A DNA stretch of 40,416 bases from Acidimicrobiia bacterium (GCA_016932695.1 JAFGCH010000025.1:1-40416), one strand, 5' to 3'. Positions 1 through 8,867 are shown, numbered from the stretch's first letter. Notes: a model not told the origin generated them from the sequence alone. Made by a program: numbers and translations.

Positions 1-389
1 CAGCCGACGGCACAACCAGCCGAAGCCACCGAAGGGCAGGGTGAGGGAGAGCCAACCGGCTGCACCCCCCCAGCATGACACTGAGGGGTGAGGGCGAAGG
101 CGCGACGCAGGTCTGGTTGCTGTTTGCCCTCACCGCTCGCCGCCGCTGGCGGCTCGCGCCTCTCCCGCGTAGCGGGAGAGGCAGTGTTCACTCCCTCCCT
201 CGGGCGATCGGCCGGGGATCCCCGGGCAATTCGACCCTCCACGCCCACCCCCGAAACCCCTAGGGTGGTGGGGGCGCGGCACCTCGGCCCGCCTCCGGGC
301 CGTGCCCGGCAGTGCCTTGCCCTCGAAGAGGGCCCCATAGGGGATGGGCGACGCCGCCCTTCCCGTCAACGCGTGATGGAGGAACCGGA
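1..389. other. Intergenic region at window start, no convincing gene
   Basis: No open frame here has a recognisable protein. The stretch holds the two-hairpin repeat at 87-182 and a GC-rich run up to the lysine aminotransferase start. A TAGGGT box at 261-266 could be a -10 element for that gene, but no matching -35 is visible. The first 80 bases may be the end or downstream flank of a gene outside the window. Confidence 0.5.
87..182 (-). repeat. Intergenic two-hairpin palindromic repeat, copy 1
   Basis: Two inverted repeats lie side by side. The first has 9-bp arms GGTGAGGGC (87-95) and GCCCTCACC (126-134) around a 30-nt spacer. The second has 11-bp arms at 158-168 and 172-182 (core CTCTCCCG/CGGGAGAG) around a 3-nt loop. 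Read on the minus strand the order is short hairpin then GTGAGGGC hairpin, the same architecture as the copy at 22772-22848. It resembles REP-type intergenic palindromes; function unknown. Confidence 0.75.
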
Positions 390-1703
390 ATGATCCGCCC
401 GGATGCCGTGCATGAGACCCTGCGGAAGTACCAGCTGGCCGATGGCATGGCCATCGTCCTCGATCTGGAGCGCTCCGAGGGCGTCTGGATGCACGATGCC
501 CTGACCGGGAACCGCTACTTGGACGCCTTCTCGTTCTTCGCCTCCTGGCCCATGGGCTTCAACCATCCCAAGCTCCAGGACCCGGCCTTTCAGGCGGAGT
601 TGCTGCGGGCCGCCACCACCAACGTCACCAACTCGGACATCTACACCCTCGAGATGGCGGCCTTCGTGGAGGCCTTCGGCTCCCGGGCCACCCCTCCCGG
701 CTTCCCCCATCACTTCTGGGTCGCCGGCGGCGCCCTGGGCGTGGAGAACGCCCTGAAGACGGCCTTCGACTGGAAGGCCCGCAAACTGGGCCGGACCAAC
801 CTCGAAGACCCGGTCGAAGACCTGGTGGTGATCCACTTCCGCCAGGCCTTCCACGGCCGCTCCGGCTACACGCTGAGCCTGACCAACACCCGCCTCGACA
901 AGATCGGCCTCTTCCCCAAGTTCCCCTGGCCGCGCGTCCACAACCCGGCCATCGAGTTCGACCTCGACGGGGGCATCGCCAACGACATCGAGGCCGAGGA
1001 GCAGCGCGCCGCCGCTCAGATCGAGGCAGCCTTCGCCGCCCACCCGGGGAAGGTGGCCGCCATCATCATCGAGCCCATGCAGGGCGAAGGGGGCGACAAC
1101 CACTTCCGCGGTGAGTTCCTCGCCCGCCTGCGCCGCTTCGCCGACGAGCGCGAGGCGATGCTGATCTTCGACGAGGTGCAAACGGGGTTCTACGGGTCCG
1201 GCCGGGCCTGGTGGTGGGAGCACTTTGGGGTCGCGCCCGACATCGTGGCCTTCGGCAAGAAGACCCAGGTGTGCGGCATCTACGCCTCCCCCCGGGTGGA
1301 CGAGGTCAAGGACAACGTCTTCGCCCTCCCCAGCCGCATCAACTCCACCTGGGGCGGCAATCTGGTCGACATGGTCCGCTGCCGGCGCTTCATCGAGATC
1401 ATCGAAGAAGACGGCCTGGCCTCCCACATCGCCGCCATGGGCGACCGCCTCGTGGCCGGCCTGCGCGGCATCGCCCGCCGCACCGGGGCTTTCACCAACC
1501 CCCGGGGCCGGGGCTCCCTGGTGGCCGTGACCCTGGAGTCCGCGGAGGCCCGGGGCCGCATGCTCGCCGACATGTTCGCCCGCGGACTCGTGGCGCTGCC
1601 TTCCGGGCCCACCTCGGTGCGCTTCCGGCTGCCGTTGATCATCAGCGCGGCGGAGATCGATGAGATCCTGAACCGGGTCGAGGCGGCAGCCACAAAGGAG
1701 TAG
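390..1703 (+). CDS. lat: L-lysine 6-aminotransferase (class III PLP aminotransferase)
   Basis: A 437-residue cytoplasmic enzyme that moves the epsilon-amino group of lysine to 2-oxoglutarate, giving aminoadipate semialdehyde (piperideine-6-carboxylate). It has the class III fold signatures: the IFDEVQTGFYGSG block and the PLP-lysine region FGKKTQVCG, whose KKTQVCG form is typical of the lysine-6-aminotransferase branch rather than ornithine or GABA aminotransferases. The length matches the family (about 440-450). I chose the ATG at 390 because GGAGG lies just upstream (378-382) and the protein then begins like its relatives; an in-frame extension to 312 lacks family sequence. The gene stands alone; no dehydrogenase for the semialdehyde is adjacent, so a role in lysine catabolism or in a compatible-solute or secondary product is inference. 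Confidence 0.9.
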   Translation: MIRPDAVHETLRKYQLADGMAIVLDLERSEGVWMHDALTGNRYLDAFSFFASWPMGFNHPKLQDPAFQAELLRAATTNVTNSDIYTLEMAAFVEAFGSRATPPGFPHHFWVAGGALGVENALKTAFDWKARKLGRTNLEDPVEDLVVIHFRQAFHGRSGYTLSLTNTRLDKIGLFPKFPWPRVHNPAIEFDLDGGIANDIEAEEQRAAAQIEAAFAAHPGKVAAIIIEPMQGEGGDNHFRGEFLARLRRFADEREAMLIFDEVQTGFYGSGRAWWWEHFGVAPDIVAFGKKTQVCGIYASPRVDEVKDNVFALPSRINSTWGGNLVDMVRCRRFIEIIEEDGLASHIAAMGDRLVAGLRGIARRTGAFTNPRGRGSLVAVTLESAEARGRMLADMFARGLVALPSGPTSVRFRLPLIISAAEIDEILNRVEAAATKE

Positions 1704-1794
1704 AGACTGAACGCGCAGAGGGTGGCGGCGTTCTCGGGACGCGGAATCTCACCGGCCGCCTAGGCTGCGTGGCGAGGCCGACCCAGGAGGTCAC

Positions 1795-2190
1795 GTGGCC
1801 ATTCAGGACAGGATCGCCGCCGCCGCCGCCGCCTTCTTGGAGCCGGGGGAGATGGTGCAGACCGCCTTCGTGGCCCAAACCGCCAGCAGTTGGTGGGTAC
1901 TCCTCGGCTTCGTGCCCTTCCTCCTGTTGAACCAGTACCGCTGCGTAGTGGTTACCGACCGCCGCATCCTGGTGCTCGACAGCGGCCGTCTGACCAGCAC
2001 CAAGCCCAAGGCGATGATCCGCGCCCTCTCCCGATCCACTCGCATCGGCCCGACCCAGGGCCTCTGGTACGTCACGACCAACCTCGGCGAGACTCTGCGC
2101 GTCCACAAGCGCTTCCACAGGGACATTGAGGCCGCCGACGCCGCAGCCGGGGCGGCGGGCCCGCCGCCCCCTCCGCCTCCGCCGGCGTGA
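1795..2190 (+). CDS. Small membrane-associated protein with proline tail, function unknown
   Basis: A 131-residue protein starting at GTG 1795, with AGGAGG a few bases upstream and a TAGGCT -10 box at 1762-1767. After an amphipathic Ala-rich N-terminus there is one hydrophobic hairpin (WWVLLGFVPFLLL, about residues 33-46), then a beta-rich stretch containing VVVTDRRILVLDSG. That pattern is reminiscent of bacterial PH-like (bPH/SHOCT-neighbour) proteins, in which TDRR-type motifs recur; I do not claim a firm family. The last ten residues are a polyproline run. It lies between the aminotransferase and the metal transporter on the same strand, but has its own apparent promoter. Confidence 0.75.
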   Translation: MAIQDRIAAAAAAFLEPGEMVQTAFVAQTASSWWVLLGFVPFLLLNQYRCVVVTDRRILVLDSGRLTSTKPKAMIRALSRSTRIGPTQGLWYVTTNLGETLRVHKRFHRDIEAADAAAGAAGPPPPPPPPA

Positions 2191-2213
2191 GGCCTAGACG
2201 GCGCGCCTCACCG

Positions 2214-2219
2214 TAGACT
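2214..2219 (+). promoter_or_regulatory. -10 box (TAGACT) for VIT1-type transporter, leaderless geometry
   Basis: TAGACT lies 7 nt before the ATG at 2227, so transcription would begin within a base or so of the start codon. No clear -35 is visible. Confidence 0.45.
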
Positions 2220-2226
2220 CGCCGTG

Positions 2227-2955
2227 ATGACCGGCCCACCGGGCTATCGCCACAGCCCCTCGTTCACCGAGCACCTGGGGCGCAACCGGCCGTACCTCCG
2301 GGACGCCATCTTGGGGGTGAACGACGGCCTGGTGTCGATGCTGCTCCTCGTCGCCGGCGTCGTGGGCGGCGGCCTCACCGCGCGCCAGGTCCTGCTCACC
2401 GGGATTGCCGGGGCCATCGCCGGGGCCGTCAGCATGGCCGCCGGAGAGTACATGGCCACCAAGTCCCAAGACGAGCTGTTCGAGGGAGAGATCGCCCTGG
2501 AGCGGGCCCACATACGAGAGCATCGTGAGGCCGAGTTGCACGAGTTGCGCGACCTCCTCGGCGGCATCGGCTTGGAAGGGGAGTTGCGGGACCGGGTGGT
2601 GGAGCACTTCGGGCGGGACGACGAATCCCTCCTCGGCGTGATGACGGCGCTGGAATTCGGTGTGGTGGAGACCGAGCGGCGCAAGCCGCACACGGCCATG
2701 TACCTGTCCGGGCTCCTCTTTTCCGTCGGCTCCCTGCCCGCAGTCCTCCCCTTCGCCTTCGTGCACAGCCCCGGCTTCGGTCTCATCCTCGCCGCGGCCG
2801 GCACCATTCTGGGCCTGCTCATCGTCGGAGCGGTGAAGACCTGGGCCACGCGGGGCCGGCCGGTGCGCGCCGCGTTGGAGAACCTGGTCATCGCGGCGCT
2901 CGGAGGCGGTCTCGCCTACGGAGTAGGCCTGCTGTTCGATCACCTCGTCGGCTGA
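2227..2955 (+). CDS. VIT1/CCC1-family iron/manganese transporter
   Basis: A 242-residue inner-membrane protein of the vacuolar iron transporter/CCC1 family, which exports or sequesters Fe2+/Mn2+. The N-terminal signature RDAILGVNDGLVS is followed by TM1-TM2, the GEYMATKSQDEL segment, a Glu-rich cytoplasmic metal-binding helix region (about residues 90-150), and three more hydrophobic segments to the C-terminus. The length fits family members without the ferritin-like domain. The GTG at 2224 directly precedes the ATG; I use the ATG because the TAGACT -10 box (2214-2219) would put the transcript start at about 2226. It is convergent with kdpE, with only about 25 bp between the stops. Confidence 0.88.
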   Translation: MTGPPGYRHSPSFTEHLGRNRPYLRDAILGVNDGLVSMLLLVAGVVGGGLTARQVLLTGIAGAIAGAVSMAAGEYMATKSQDELFEGEIALERAHIREHREAELHELRDLLGGIGLEGELRDRVVEHFGRDDESLLGVMTALEFGVVETERRKPHTAMYLSGLLFSVGSLPAVLPFAFVHSPGFGLILAAAGTILGLLIVGAVKTWATRGRPVRAALENLVIAALGGGLAYGVGLLFDHLVG

Positions 2956-2980
2956 GCCCACCGGGAAGGCCCGTGTCTGC

Positions 2981-3679
2981 TCAGCTCGTACCGGACTCCG
3001 GCAGCTCGAAGCGGTAACCCATCCCGGGCTCGGTGATGAAGTATCGCGGGTGGGCCGGGTCCGGCTCGAGCTTGCGCCTTATCTGCGCCATGAACACCCG
3101 CAGGTAGTTGGTCTCAGCCTCGTACTGCGGGCCCCACACCTCCTGCAGCAGGCCGCGCTGGGCGACCAGCTTTCCCGGATGGCGCACCAGCGCCTCCACG
3201 AGATGCCACTCCGTCGGCGTGAGCCGCACCTCGGTACTGCCCCGAAAGGCCCGCTTCGCCGCCAGGTCCAGCCGGAAGTCGGGGGTTTCGAGGAGGGCAG
3301 GCAAGCCCGTCTCGGCGGGATCGGCGCGTCGCAAGGCCGCCCGCAGGCGGGCGAGCAACTCGCCCATCGCGAAGGGCTTGGTCACGTAGTCGTCGGCCCC
3401 AGCGTCGAGGGCGGCCACCTTGTCGCGTTCCTGGTCGCGCACCGACAGCACGACCACCGGCACCCGGCTCCATCCCCGCAGGCCGCGGATCACCTCGACG
3501 CCGTCAATGCCCGGAAGGCCGAGGTCGAGGATCACCACGTCGGGCACCCGCGCCGCAGCGCGCTGCAGGGCCTCCTCGCCCGAGGCAGCCTGCTCCACCT
3601 CGTAGCCGCGCGCTCGCAGGTTGATGGTCAGCGCGCGCCTGATCTGCGGCTCGTCGTCCACGACCAGCACCCGGGTCAT
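2981..3679 (-). CDS. kdpE: KdpE-type OmpR-family response regulator
   Basis: A 232-residue two-component regulator. The receiver domain (about 1-115) has acidic residues D8/D9, phospho-acceptor D52 (ILDLGLPG) and the conserved KPF; the C-terminal winged helix (about 130-228) is OmpR/PhoB type, with RRKLEPDP and the ITEPGMGYRF ending characteristic of KdpE. Its ATG overlaps the kdpD stop by 4 nt (ATGA), so the two are translationally coupled. Its classical target is the promoter of a K+ uptake operon. Here the probable target is the upstream KimA-like transporter gene, because no kdpFABC is nearby; that is inference. Longer in-frame starts upstream lie inside kdpD and were discarded. Confidence 0.92.
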   Translation of the reverse strand: MTRVLVVDDEPQIRRALTINLRARGYEVEQAASGEEALQRAAARVPDVVILDLGLPGIDGVEVIRGLRGWSRVPVVVLSVRDQERDKVAALDAGADDYVTKPFAMGELLARLRAALRRADPAETGLPALLETPDFRLDLAAKRAFRGSTEVRLTPTEWHLVEALVRHPGKLVAQRGLLQEVWGPQYEAETNYLRVFMAQIRRKLEPDPAHPRYFITEPGMGYRFELPESGTS

Positions 3680-6180
3680 GCCGCCTCCAGCGAGATGCAC
3701 ACGGTGAGGCCCCCACCCGGCGTGTCCTCCAAGTCGATCGTGCCGCCCATGGCCTCGACAAACCCCTTCGCCACCGCCAGGCCGAGCCCGATGCCCTCGC
3801 CCCACGGCCGGTCGCCGAACCTCTGGAAGGGCTCGAAGGCCCGCTCCCGGACCTCCGGGGGCAGGCCCGGCCCCTGGTCCACCACCCGCAACTCGACGCG
3901 CCCGGCCACTTCGAAAGCCCCAATGCGCACGGGCTGTTCGGCGGGGGACCACGCCAAGGCGTTGTCGGCGACGTTGGCTATAGCCCGTTCGAGTAGGGCG
4001 GGGTCGGCGTTGACGCGCGGCAGGGTCTCGGGGACATGCACCTCGACGCGGCTTTCCCCCCGCTGGACGTAGCGCAGGGCGCGCGGGACCACCTCGTCAA
4101 ACCCGATGGGCCGCAGCACCAGGGACAGTGCCCCTACCTGGAGCCGGCTCATGTCGAGCAGATTGCCCACGAGGGCATTCAGCCTGTCGGCCTCTTCCTC
4201 GATGGTCGCCAGCAGTTCGCCCCGGTCGGTTTCGCTCCAGGCGACATCGGTCTGGCGAAGACTCGACACCGCGGCCTTGATGGAGGCGAGCGGAGTGCGC
4301 AGGTCGTGGGAGACGGCGTTGAGGATGGTGGAGCGCAACTGGTTGAGGGAGGCCTCGCGCGCCGCCGCGGCCGCCTCCTGCTCGAGCTGCCGGTTCCGCA
4401 CCGCCGCCGCCAGGTGAGCGGCGAAGGCGCCGAGTACCTCCCGGTCCTCAGCAGCCAGCGGCCCGCCCCGCAGCGCCAGCACGGCATCCTCGCCCAGAGG
4501 GAGGGTCGTGGTCGCCGTCGCCGGTTCGCCAGGGGGTTCACTGCCCGAGCCGGCCAGCACCTGCCACGCCGCTCCCGACCGGACCAGGACGGTGACGGCC
4601 TCGGCACCGAAGGTGGCCCGCAGCCGGTCCACGAGAGCCGGCAGCGGATCCCGCTCCTCGAGAGCAACGGCGGCCATCCGGGTGAGCGCCTCGGCCTGAG
4701 CCCGCGAGCGCCCGGCCTCCATCCTGAGCCGGGCAGAGCGCGCCATGAGGAGGCTCACCAGCCCGCCGACGGCGACGAAGGCCCCCAGAGCGAAGGCGTT
4801 CTCAGGCGAAGCCACGTCCCACTGGTGCAGGGGAGGCACGAAGTACCAGTTGACCAGGAAGAAGGCGGCCACCGCGCCCGCCGCGGCGGGCCACCAACCC
4901 CCCAGGGCGGCGATGGCCGCTACCACGCAGAGGTACAGGAGGAAGACCGTCGACAGAGCCACCCGATCGCGCACGACGACCAGGATGGGAGTCAAGCCCA
5001 CGAGGCCCACCATGCCGGCGAGCGCCCCGAGCACCTGGCGTCGGCGCGGGACGGCCGGCAGGCGGCGCGTGCGCGGCAGTGCCGCCCCGGCGCCCGGCTC
5101 GTCCTGGGAGATGATATGCACGTCGATGGGCCCAGCGTCACGCACCACCCGGGTCACCACGGAACCCCGGAGGATCTCGGCCAGCCGCGAGCGGCGGCTC
5201 GCTCCCAGCACCAGTTGCGTGGCGTTCTCGGCTCGGGCGAACTGCAGCAGGGCGCGGGGAACGTCGCTGCCGACCACTTCGTGGAACGTGCCGCCGAGGT
5301 CGCTCACCAGGCTGCGCAGGCCCTCTAGCTCCCCCCCGCCGCTCCCCACCAGGCCGTCGTCGGAGACCACCAGTACCCCGATGAGATCCCCGCCGCGGCG
5401 CGCCGCCATGCGCGCCGCCCGGCGGACCAGGTGCTGGTTGGAACCCTGCCCCGACAGGGCAACTACCACTCGCTCCCGGGTCTCCCAGGGCCCGCGAATC
5501 TCATGGCGCGCCATGTAGGTGAGCAGTTCCTCGTCCACGCGGTCGGCGAGCCAGAGCAGGGCGAGTTCCCGCAGTGCAGTGAGGTTGCCTTCGCGGAAGA
5601 AGTGGGCCAGGGCGGCATCGATCCGCTCCGGAGGGTAGATGTCGCCCCGTGCGAGGCGGCGGCGCAGCTGCTCGGGGGCCACATCGACCAGGTCGATCTG
5701 GTCGGCGGCGCGCACTGCCGCGTCGGGGATCGTCTCCCGCTGCGCCACTCCGGTGATGCGCTCGACGGTGTCGTTGAGCGACTCGAGGTGCTGGATATTC
5801 AGGGTGGTCAACACAGTGATGCCGGCCGTCAGCAGTTCCTCCACATCCTGCCAGCGCTTCTCGTGACGCGACCCGGGCACGTTGGTGTGCGCCGGTTCGT
5901 CGACCACGGCCACCTGCGGATGACGGGCCAGCACGGCGGCGACGTCCATCTCCTCCAACCAGGCGTCCTGGTGGCGCATGCGCCGCCGCGGCACCACCTC
6001 GAGGCCTTCGAGGAGCGCTGCGGTGGGTGCCCGCCCGTGCGTCTCGACGAACCCGACCACGACGTCCTGGCCGCGCTCCCGCAGCCGGTGGGCTACCCCC
6101 AGCACGGTGTAGGTCTTGCCCACCCCGGCGGCGTAGGAGAGCCACACGTGAAGGCGCCCGCGAGGTGGCGTATCACTCAC
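3676..6180 (-). CDS. kdpD: KdpD-type osmosensitive K+ sensor histidine kinase
   Basis: An 834-residue membrane sensor kinase. The N-terminal KdpD domain has a Walker A (AAGVGKT), the GFVETHGR block and a DEPAHTNVPGS block (about 1-210). A USP-like domain follows (about 245-370), then four closely spaced TM segments (about 400-500), a GAF-like segment, and the HisKA/HATPase core with H-box AVSHDLRTPLASIK, an N-box with DNALAWSP and G-boxes DQGPGLP and GEGIGLGLAVAKGF. E. coli KdpD is 894 residues, so no domain appears missing. I chose GTG 6180 because VSDTPPRGRLHVWLS matches the family N-terminus; the open frame to 6336 overlaps the upstream gene. It begins 32 nt after the transporter stop and overlaps kdpE by 4 nt. 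Confidence 0.92.
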   Translation of the reverse strand: MSDTPPRGRLHVWLSYAAGVGKTYTVLGVAHRLRERGQDVVVGFVETHGRAPTAALLEGLEVVPRRRMRHQDAWLEEMDVAAVLARHPQVAVVDEPAHTNVPGSRHEKRWQDVEELLTAGITVLTTLNIQHLESLNDTVERITGVAQRETIPDAAVRAADQIDLVDVAPEQLRRRLARGDIYPPERIDAALAHFFREGNLTALRELALLWLADRVDEELLTYMARHEIRGPWETRERVVVALSGQGSNQHLVRRAARMAARRGGDLIGVLVVSDDGLVGSGGGELEGLRSLVSDLGGTFHEVVGSDVPRALLQFARAENATQLVLGASRRSRLAEILRGSVVTRVVRDAGPIDVHIISQDEPGAGAALPRTRRLPAVPRRRQVLGALAGMVGLVGLTPILVVVRDRVALSTVFLLYLCVVAAIAALGGWWPAAAGAVAAFFLVNWYFVPPLHQWDVASPENAFALGAFVAVGGLVSLLMARSARLRMEAGRSRAQAEALTRMAAVALEERDPLPALVDRLRATFGAEAVTVLVRSGAAWQVLAGSGSEPPGEPATATTTLPLGEDAVLALRGGPLAAEDREVLGAFAAHLAAAVRNRQLEQEAAAAAREASLNQLRSTILNAVSHDLRTPLASIKAAVSSLRQTDVAWSETDRGELLATIEEEADRLNALVGNLLDMSRLQVGALSLVLRPIGFDEVVPRALRYVQRGESRVEVHVPETLPRVNADPALLERAIANVADNALAWSPAEQPVRIGAFEVAGRVELRVVDQGPGLPPEVRERAFEPFQRFGDRPWGEGIGLGLAVAKGFVEAMGGTIDLEDTPGGGLTVCISLEAA

Positions 6181-6212
6181 GACTTCACAGTAGGCATCCG
6201 AGCCCGACCGGC

Positions 6213-8735
6213 CTAGCGGCCGGGGACAGCCCGCACTGCGACGAGATCGCCTGAGCACGGCGCGCTGCGGGCGGAGTCGGCCGTCGCGTGCCCGGCGAAC
6301 CGACCAGCCTCCTCGTCGAGATCCTCGAGCACCCAAGGCACCGAGGTGACCGCCACCCGGGTGTCCGCATAGAGCGCGGCCCGAATCCAGAGAGCCGACT
6401 GGTTGTGCAGCAGTGCCCCGGCGGCCGATCTGACCACGAACTCCGGAACCACCACGTTGAGCAAGGTGCCCATCTCCGCCCCACGCTCGGCAGCCTCCAA
6501 GTACTCCAACACCGAGCCGGTCAGGTCGCGGTAGGGGCTCTCGATTACCTCGAGAGGGACGCCGACCTCCAGGCGGGCCCAGGCCTCCTCAACGCGGGCT
6601 CGCTGCTCCGGTTCAATCTCGACGTGAAGGGCTCGGACCGCCCCCGGGCAGGCTTCGCAGGCGTAGCGGACTGCTCGCAGGGTGGGCACCGTCACCTCGC
6701 TCACCAACACGATCGCCTCCACGCGATGGATCACGCCAATGCGTGGAGGCCGCAGGTCGAGGGAGGTCCCGGCCATCCGCACAAGCCGCCGACCTACCTG
6801 AGTCACCAGCGAACCCACGCGCCGACTGTCGTGGCGGGTTGCCGGCGCGCAGTTCAGGTCGGTGACGGCGATTCCCGACTCCCGGCGCAGGGCCCAGAGG
6901 ATCGAGGGGGCCCCGTTGCGATGCGACAGGAGATGCTGCCAGCGCCCGGTCCTCACCTCCTCGGCCACCACCACCGTCACCAGGGCTCCGGGATCGGCCC
7001 CCCGTACCCGGCGTATCTGCCGCCGTAGCGTGGCGGCGATCCCATTGCGGCCCGACCGCAGATAGGTCAGGGGGGTTCCGGGGTGGCGTTGATTCCACTG
7101 CGCCAACAGACGGGCGTCTCCGGGTTCCTGTACATGCCAGACTTGCAGGCAGTCTGGGTGCAGCAGACGGCCGAAGCGAAGCGCCTGTTCGAGGTGCCGG
7201 CCCGAACGTGACGCCAACACCACGACGCGGTGGCGTCCCGGCTCTTTGCCGTTGGCGGCATCGGGTGGCCGCAGGTGAGAAGCGATCCACAGGTAGTGCC
7301 GACGGATTCCTGCCATCCCCAGTACGAATACCGGCACGGCGATGAGGATGATCCAAGCGCCGTGGAGGAACTTCATCCAGGCCACCACCACCAGCACGAC
7401 ACCCGTGGTGACTGCGCCCACCGCGTTGATGACGACCGAGCGCCGCCAGCCCCGTTCCTTCACCCGGAGCCAGTGGCGCACCATCCCGGCCTGGCTCAAC
7501 GTGAAGGAAGTGAACACCCCCACCACATACAACTGAATCAGCCGGCTCACCTCGGCCCCGAAGGCCACGATGAGCACTGCGGCGAGAACGGACACAGTGA
7601 TGATTCCGTTGGAGAAGGCCAGCCGGTCGCCCCGGTTGCGGTACTGGCGAGGCATCAACCGGTGGGCCGCGAGAATGGCTGAGAGGCGCGGGAAGTCTTG
7701 ATACGCCGTATTGGCCGCCAGTATCAGAATGGCCGCGGTGGCCGCCTGCAGGACCCCGAACCCGACTCCGGTGCCGAACACGGCTCGACCGATCTGGGAA
7801 AGCACGGTGCCGAACTCGTCGATGGTGGCCTCGCTGACCCTGACGTTGAACAGCCGGGCCTGTGCGCTGATCCCCAGGAACATGCTCACCGCCAGGGTCC
7901 CCATGATCCCCAGGGTCAGCGCCGCGTTGTGCGACTTGGGGGTGCGAAAGGCCTGCACCCCGTTGGCTATGGCCTCGGTTCCGGTCAGGGCACTGGCCCC
8001 GGAAGCGAAGGCGCGCAGCACCAGGAACACCGAAACACCGGCCGCCACCGGCAACTCCGCCCCCGCCGGCGTGGCCTGGGGACAGGAGCCACCCATGCAA
8101 CGAATGAACCCGGTCCCCAACATCACGAACACCACCACCACGAAGATGTAGGTGGGCGCGGCGAAGAGAGTGCTCGCCTCACGAACACCCCGGAGATTGG
8201 CCAGAGTCAGCAGCAGGAGGGCACCGAGGGCCAGGGGAACCCGGTAGGGCAACAGCGCCGGGACGGCGGAAGTGATGGCGGCCATCCCGGCGGAGACCGA
8301 CACCGCCACGGTCAGCACGTAGTCGGTGAGCAGTGAGGCCGCGGCCACCATGGCCGGACGCAATCCGAGGTTGTCGTTGGCGACGATAAAGGCTCCGCCG
8401 CCATCGGGATAAGCCCGCACCGTCTGCCGGTAGGAGACCACCACAATCGTCATCAGCATGGCGATGCCCAGAGCGATCGGGAAGATCAGGCTCAGGGCGA
8501 CCGTCCCGGCGAGCGCCAGGACAAGGGCTATCTCTTCGGTGGCGTAGGCCACCGAAGAGAGCGGATCAGAGGCGAAGACGGGCAGGGCCAGCACCTTGGG
8601 GAGCAACTGGTGCTCGTGCTCGGCCGAGGCGATCGGGGATCCGATCAGCCGTGTCTTGGCTCGCCCCCAGACGGTCGTCCTCGCCGGACTGGGGGCCGCG
8701 AGCCGCCTGTTCGCGACAGAGCCGAGCCGGTCCAT
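6213..8735 (-). CDS. KimA-like APC-superfamily K+ transporter with C-terminal USP-like region
   Basis: An 840-residue protein. The first ~490 residues form an APC-superfamily transporter of about 12 TM segments with KimA/YdaO-type signatures: LPVFASDPLSSVAYATEE near the N-terminus, AYPDGGGAF, and SGASALTGTEAIANGV. Relatives are K+:H+ symporters. The remaining ~350 residues are soluble and read as nucleotide-binding (USP-like) alpha/beta halves, longer than the B. subtilis KimA tail (607 residues in total), so a different ligand or an extra sensory role is possible. The ATG at 8735 is fixed by a TACCTT box ending 6 nt upstream. kdpD and kdpE follow at once, suggesting one K+-responsive operon. 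Amino-acid transport is the main alternative for an APC protein, but the N-terminal motifs and neighbours argue for K+. Confidence 0.82.
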   Translation of the reverse strand: MDRLGSVANRRLAAPSPARTTVWGRAKTRLIGSPIASAEHEHQLLPKVLALPVFASDPLSSVAYATEEIALVLALAGTVALSLIFPIALGIAMLMTIVVVSYRQTVRAYPDGGGAFIVANDNLGLRPAMVAAASLLTDYVLTVAVSVSAGMAAITSAVPALLPYRVPLALGALLLLTLANLRGVREASTLFAAPTYIFVVVVFVMLGTGFIRCMGGSCPQATPAGAELPVAAGVSVFLVLRAFASGASALTGTEAIANGVQAFRTPKSHNAALTLGIMGTLAVSMFLGISAQARLFNVRVSEATIDEFGTVLSQIGRAVFGTGVGFGVLQAATAAILILAANTAYQDFPRLSAILAAHRLMPRQYRNRGDRLAFSNGIITVSVLAAVLIVAFGAEVSRLIQLYVVGVFTSFTLSQAGMVRHWLRVKERGWRRSVVINAVGAVTTGVVLVVVAWMKFLHGAWIILIAVPVFVLGMAGIRRHYLWIASHLRPPDAANGKEPGRHRVVVLASRSGRHLEQALRFGRLLHPDCLQVWHVQEPGDARLLAQWNQRHPGTPLTYLRSGRNGIAATLRRQIRRVRGADPGALVTVVVAEEVRTGRWQHLLSHRNGAPSILWALRRESGIAVTDLNCAPATRHDSRRVGSLVTQVGRRLVRMAGTSLDLRPPRIGVIHRVEAIVLVSEVTVPTLRAVRYACEACPGAVRALHVEIEPEQRARVEEAWARLEVGVPLEVIESPYRDLTGSVLEYLEAAERGAEMGTLLNVVVPEFVVRSAAGALLHNQSALWIRAALYADTRVAVTSVPWVLEDLDEEAGRFAGHATADSARSAPCSGDLVAVRAVPGR

Positions 8736-8756
8736 GCTCCGAAGGTATTCCGGAGC
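8736..8756 (-). promoter_or_regulatory. Leaderless promoter and overlapping palindrome of the KimA-like/kdpDE operon
   Basis: On the minus strand TACCTT (8742-8747) lies 6 nt before the ATG at 8735. The box sits inside an inverted repeat: GCTCCG (8736-8741) and CGGAGC (8751-8756) around 9 nt, with the inner bases also nearly paired. An upstream TGGAAC at a 17-nt spacing is a weak -35. A palindrome over the -10 box is a natural operator for a repressor or roadblock; KdpE itself is a candidate, by inference only. Confidence 0.5.
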
Positions 8757-8867
8757 GTGCCGCCGTTCCAGGGCCCTAACGCGGACCTGACGCGCCGCGC
8801 AACGATCCTGATGCGTTCATGACGCCAGCCCGGCCCCGGCGCTCGTCGGCTCGCCCCGCCGCCGCCT

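Noticed and set aside
366-1427. Long minus-strand open frame opposite the lysine aminotransferase
   Set aside because: It is antisense to a well-conserved gene and has no recognisable protein; high GC leaves long shadow frames.
8736-8867. c-di-AMP (ydaO) riboswitch upstream of the KimA-like gene
   Set aside because: The promoter looks leaderless, so there is no leader RNA, and I see no ydaO-type motifs in the 132-bp gap.
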